Source: Brevundimonas fontaquae
Lineage (GTDB): Bacteria > Pseudomonadota > Alphaproteobacteria > Caulobacterales > Caulobacteraceae
Direction: 5' to 3'
Assembly (NCBI RefSeq): GCF_017086445.1
Contig: NZ_CP070968.1
Span: 2,542,001-2,606,000 of the forward strand
Length of the DNA stretch: 64,000 bases
Within the stretch, counting starts at the first letter, position 1; every line of letters starts with the position of its first letter. Shown piece after piece: positions 62,156 to 64,000 of the stretch. The notes under the pieces were generated by a model. That model was not told where the DNA came from. It was given only the letters and a program-made list of their open reading frames with translations, and made no database searches. Position numbers and translations under genes: made by a program.

Positions 62156-62983
62156 TCAGATGACGAAGTCGTACACCACATCGGCCAGGGTGTGATCCAT
62201 GGTGCGGGCCGGTTCGGCGTTGGTCGGGCAGTTGACCAGCCGGGCCGGCACCCCCGCCACGGTACAGCCGGACGGCACAGCCTTCAGCACCACCGAGCCG
62301 GACGCCACCTTGGCGTAGTCGCCGACATGGATATTGCCCAGCACCTTTGCCCCGGCGCCCAGCAGGACGCCCTTGCCGATCTTGGGATGGCGGTCGCCGC
62401 GCTCGGCGCCCGTCCCGCCCAGGGTCACCCCGTGCAGCATCGACACGTCGTCGCCGACCACCGCCGTCTCGCCGATCACGATGCCCGTGCCGTGATCCAG
62501 AAACAGCCCCTTGCCCATCTGCGCGGCCGGATGGATGTCCAGCTGGAACAGTTCGGAAATCCGGCTCTGGAAGTGGAAGGCCAGCGTTTCGCGCCCCTGT
62601 CCCCACAGCCAGTGCGCCACGCGCCAGCCCTGTAGGGCCTGGAAGCCTTTGAAATACAGGAAGGGTTGCAACAGGTTGCGGATCGCCGGGTCGCGTTCGG
62701 CCACAGCCTGCAGATCGGCCTCCGCCGCCTCGACCATCGACGGATCGGCCTTGAACGCCGACAGGCAGACCTCGCGCACCGACATGGCGCTCATCTCGCC
62801 GTCCGCCAGCTTGCGCGCGATCTGGAAGCTCAGCGCGCCCGCCAGGTCGTCGTGCGACAGGATCACCGCATTCATCTGCGAGCCCAGTTGCGGCTCCTCG
62901 CGCGACGCCGCTTCGGCCGAGGCGCGCAGCTGACGCCACACGCTGTCCATTTTGAGTTCTGCGACGACTTCCAGCTTGGCCAT
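62156..62983 (-). CDS. cysE: Serine O-acetyltransferase
   Basis: A 275-residue CysE, which acetylates serine in the first step of cysteine synthesis. The N-terminal helical domain (about residues 12-150) is followed by a left-handed beta helix of hexapeptide repeats: DIHPAAQMGKGLFLDHGTGIVIGETAVVGDDVSMLHGVTLGG with the catalytic Asp/His pair. ATG 62983 follows AAGGAG at a spacing of seven; the frame is open further upstream inside the Nudix gene. It lies 20 bases after the Nudix hydrolase gene, probably one operon. Confidence 0.95.
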   Translation of the reverse strand: MAKLEVVAELKMDSVWRQLRASAEAASREEPQLGSQMNAVILSHDDLAGALSFQIARKLADGEMSAMSVREVCLSAFKADPSMVEAAEADLQAVAERDPAIRNLLQPFLYFKGFQALQGWRVAHWLWGQGRETLAFHFQSRISELFQLDIHPAAQMGKGLFLDHGTGIVIGETAVVGDDVSMLHGVTLGGTGAERGDRHPKIGKGVLLGAGAKVLGNIHVGDYAKVASGSVVLKAVPSGCTVAGVPARLVNCPTNAEPARTMDHTLADVVYDFVI

Positions 62984-63003
62984 GACCGGCTCCTTCGGCG
63001 ACA

Positions 63004-63630
63004 TCATACGCGCCCCAGCAAGGCGCGCGCCAGCGCCTCGGGCAGTTCGCCGTTCATCGCCATATGATAGGCCTTGTAGGCCGTCGCCACCGTCAGGCTG
63101 TCGCGCACCGTTCCCCGCCCGATCTCGTCCAGCAGATCCAGGAACGGCACGCGCACCACGGCGATGATCTCGGTGGGATCGGGATCGGTCGGCGCGGGCG
63201 ACAGGCCCCACGCGATCCAGGTCATGCCGATCTCGTCGGTGATGGAGTTCGACATCTCGACCTTCAGCGCCGGCAGCCAGTGTTCAGCCTGCAATCCCGC
63301 CTCCTCGGCCAGTTCGCGCCGGATGCCGTCGAACGGATCCTCGTCCAGCGGCGCGCCGCCTTCGGGCATTTCCCAGCTGTAGTTGGCGTGGGCGAACCGC
63401 TGCTGGCCCACCAGTGTCACCGTCCCGTCCTCGTGAACAGGCAGGACGCCGGTCCCGACGTTCTTGAACCGCACGACGGCATAGTCGGCCTTCATCCCGG
63501 TCGGGGCCGTCGCCGGATGCCGGGTCAGGGCCATCCACGGGCTGTCGAAAACCGTCTCGGTTCCGTCGCTGCGCCAGGCCGGCGGCTTCACCAGCCCCTC
63601 GGCCCATTTCGGTTCGTCGGATTTGCGCAT
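63004..63630 (-). CDS. Nudix hydrolase (ADP-ribose pyrophosphatase-like)
   Basis: A 208-residue Nudix protein. The box is GGAPLDEDPFDGIRRELAEEAGL (about residues 91-113), with the REL-x-EE-x-G core intact. Flanking strands and the length match NudF/ADP-ribose pyrophosphatase-type enzymes. Substrate not established. It is upstream of cysE on the same strand. Confidence 0.9.
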   Translation of the reverse strand: MRKSDEPKWAEGLVKPPAWRSDGTETVFDSPWMALTRHPATAPTGMKADYAVVRFKNVGTGVLPVHEDGTVTLVGQQRFAHANYSWEMPEGGAPLDEDPFDGIRRELAEEAGLQAEHWLPALKVEMSNSITDEIGMTWIAWGLSPAPTDPDPTEIIAVVRVPFLDLLDEIGRGTVRDSLTVATAYKAYHMAMNGELPEALARALLGRV

Positions 63631-63675
63631 GAGCCACCTATGGCGAAGACGCGGATGAAAGCCTAGCTAGACGGC

Positions 63676-64000
63676 ATGGTCGCGCTCAACGAACCCTTGC
63701 CCCCACCCGTTCCGTCCAAAGATTTTCGCGACCGCCTGGCCCAGCGGCGCTCCGCCCCGGCCCAGGCCCTGGTCGCGCCCGGCCCGTCCGAGGCCGAACT
63801 GGACGAGATCCTGACCCTGGGCGCCCGCACGCCCGACCACGGCAAGCTGTTCCCGTGGCGGTTCGTCGTCCTGGGTCCGCAATCGCGCGCCGAGATCGCC
63901 GCACGCCTCGCCGTGTTGGTCGAACGCCGCAACGGTCCGGCCAAGGATCAGGCGGTGCTGGCCAAGCTGACCGCCGCGCCCGTCACCATTCTGGTCGTCT
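63676..64000 (+). CDS. Nitroreductase family protein, 3'-truncated by the window
   Basis: The first 108 codons are present, with no stop before the window end. The product starts MVALNEPLPPPVPSKDFRDRL and has RRSAPAQALVAPGPSEAELDEILTLGARTPDHGKLFPWRFVVLG, which matches YdjA-type FMN-dependent nitroreductases (RRS and the HGKLFPWRF motif). It would reduce nitro or quinone substrates using NAD(P)H. ATG 63676 is the first suitable start, divergent from the Nudix gene. Confidence 0.85.
   Translation, partial: MVALNEPLPPPVPSKDFRDRLAQRRSAPAQALVAPGPSEAELDEILTLGARTPDHGKLFPWRFVVLGPQSRAEIAARLAVLVERRNGPAKDQAVLAKLTAAPVTILVV

Noticed and set aside
1..64000. CRISPR arrays, insertion sequences, prophage or integrases
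   Set aside because: No regularly spaced direct repeats, transposase or integrase motifs were found on either strand.

Overview
The window is a 64 kb piece of a high-G+C alphaproteobacterial chromosome, most likely a Caulobacterales member and probably Brevundimonas or a close relative. This is inferred from several things together: a CC0125/CC1285-type lipoprotein, two DUF2336 proteins, HdaA next to ppk, ATP12, DUF2164 and DUF3126 proteins, a TonB-dependent receptor, a perfect CtrA box (TTAA-N7-TTAAC) and frequent TTG starts. I saw no prophage, insertion sequence, CRISPR array or rRNA. The only tRNA recognised is tRNA-Trp(CCA).

Layout. 1-8.4 kb: 3' end of a TetR regulator, a ferrous-iron uptake operon (feoA-feoB plus a prepilin peptidase), a lipoprotein cytochrome c and an RND efflux pair with inverted-repeat operators upstream. 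8.5-16.7 kb: an outer-membrane-like protein coupled to a class II aldolase; NAD kinase and a lone Hpt protein bracketed by two DUF2336 paralogues; a lytic transglycosylase and a TonB-like protein sharing an intergenic region with a perfect CtrA box; an FAD oxidoreductase. 16.7-28.1 kb: GTP-type PEP carboxykinase, a DUF938 methyltransferase, a Cys-less DJ-1-like protein, three pseudouridine synthases, the overlapping crcB-rluC-ATP12 set, rarA, a VOC protein and a lipoprotein HtrA protease. 28.3-34.3 kb: two tandem M61 peptidases separated by a palindromic intergenic repeat, an Hsp31/DJ-1-like protein and a secreted esterase. 34.3-41.6 kb: the ribosomal-protein/transcription cluster, read on the minus strand from tRNA-Trp through secE, nusG, rplK, rplA to rplJ and rplL, but split between rplA and rplJ by about 3.9 kb of unrelated genes and without rpoB after rplL. 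41.7-64 kb: a CorC/HlyC membrane protein, a tiny lipoprotein, aspS, a YciI protein, hdaA-ppk-ppx, rnd, purM-purN, an M13 peptidase, a glycine-zipper lipoprotein, ndk, an ABC-F ATPase, small DUF proteins, an acyltransferase-like membrane protein divergent from a TonB-dependent siderophore receptor, cysE, two Nudix hydrolases (one in the ribosomal region, one here) and a nitroreductase cut by the window end.

How it works together. Most genes are housekeeping: translation, purine and cysteine synthesis, polyphosphate, RNA modification and replication control. They are interleaved with envelope functions (peptidases, lipoproteins, efflux, iron uptake). The clearest candidate for undescribed biology is the DUF2336/Hpt/NAD kinase/transglycosylase neighbourhood at 10.1-14.9 kb, where CtrA-like sites suggest cell-cycle control. 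Sites called here (CtrA, Fur, DnaA, HxlR and TetR-type operators) rest on motif reading by eye. Where start codons were moved from the longest reading frame, the choice rests on ribosome binding sites, signal peptides or homologous N-termini.
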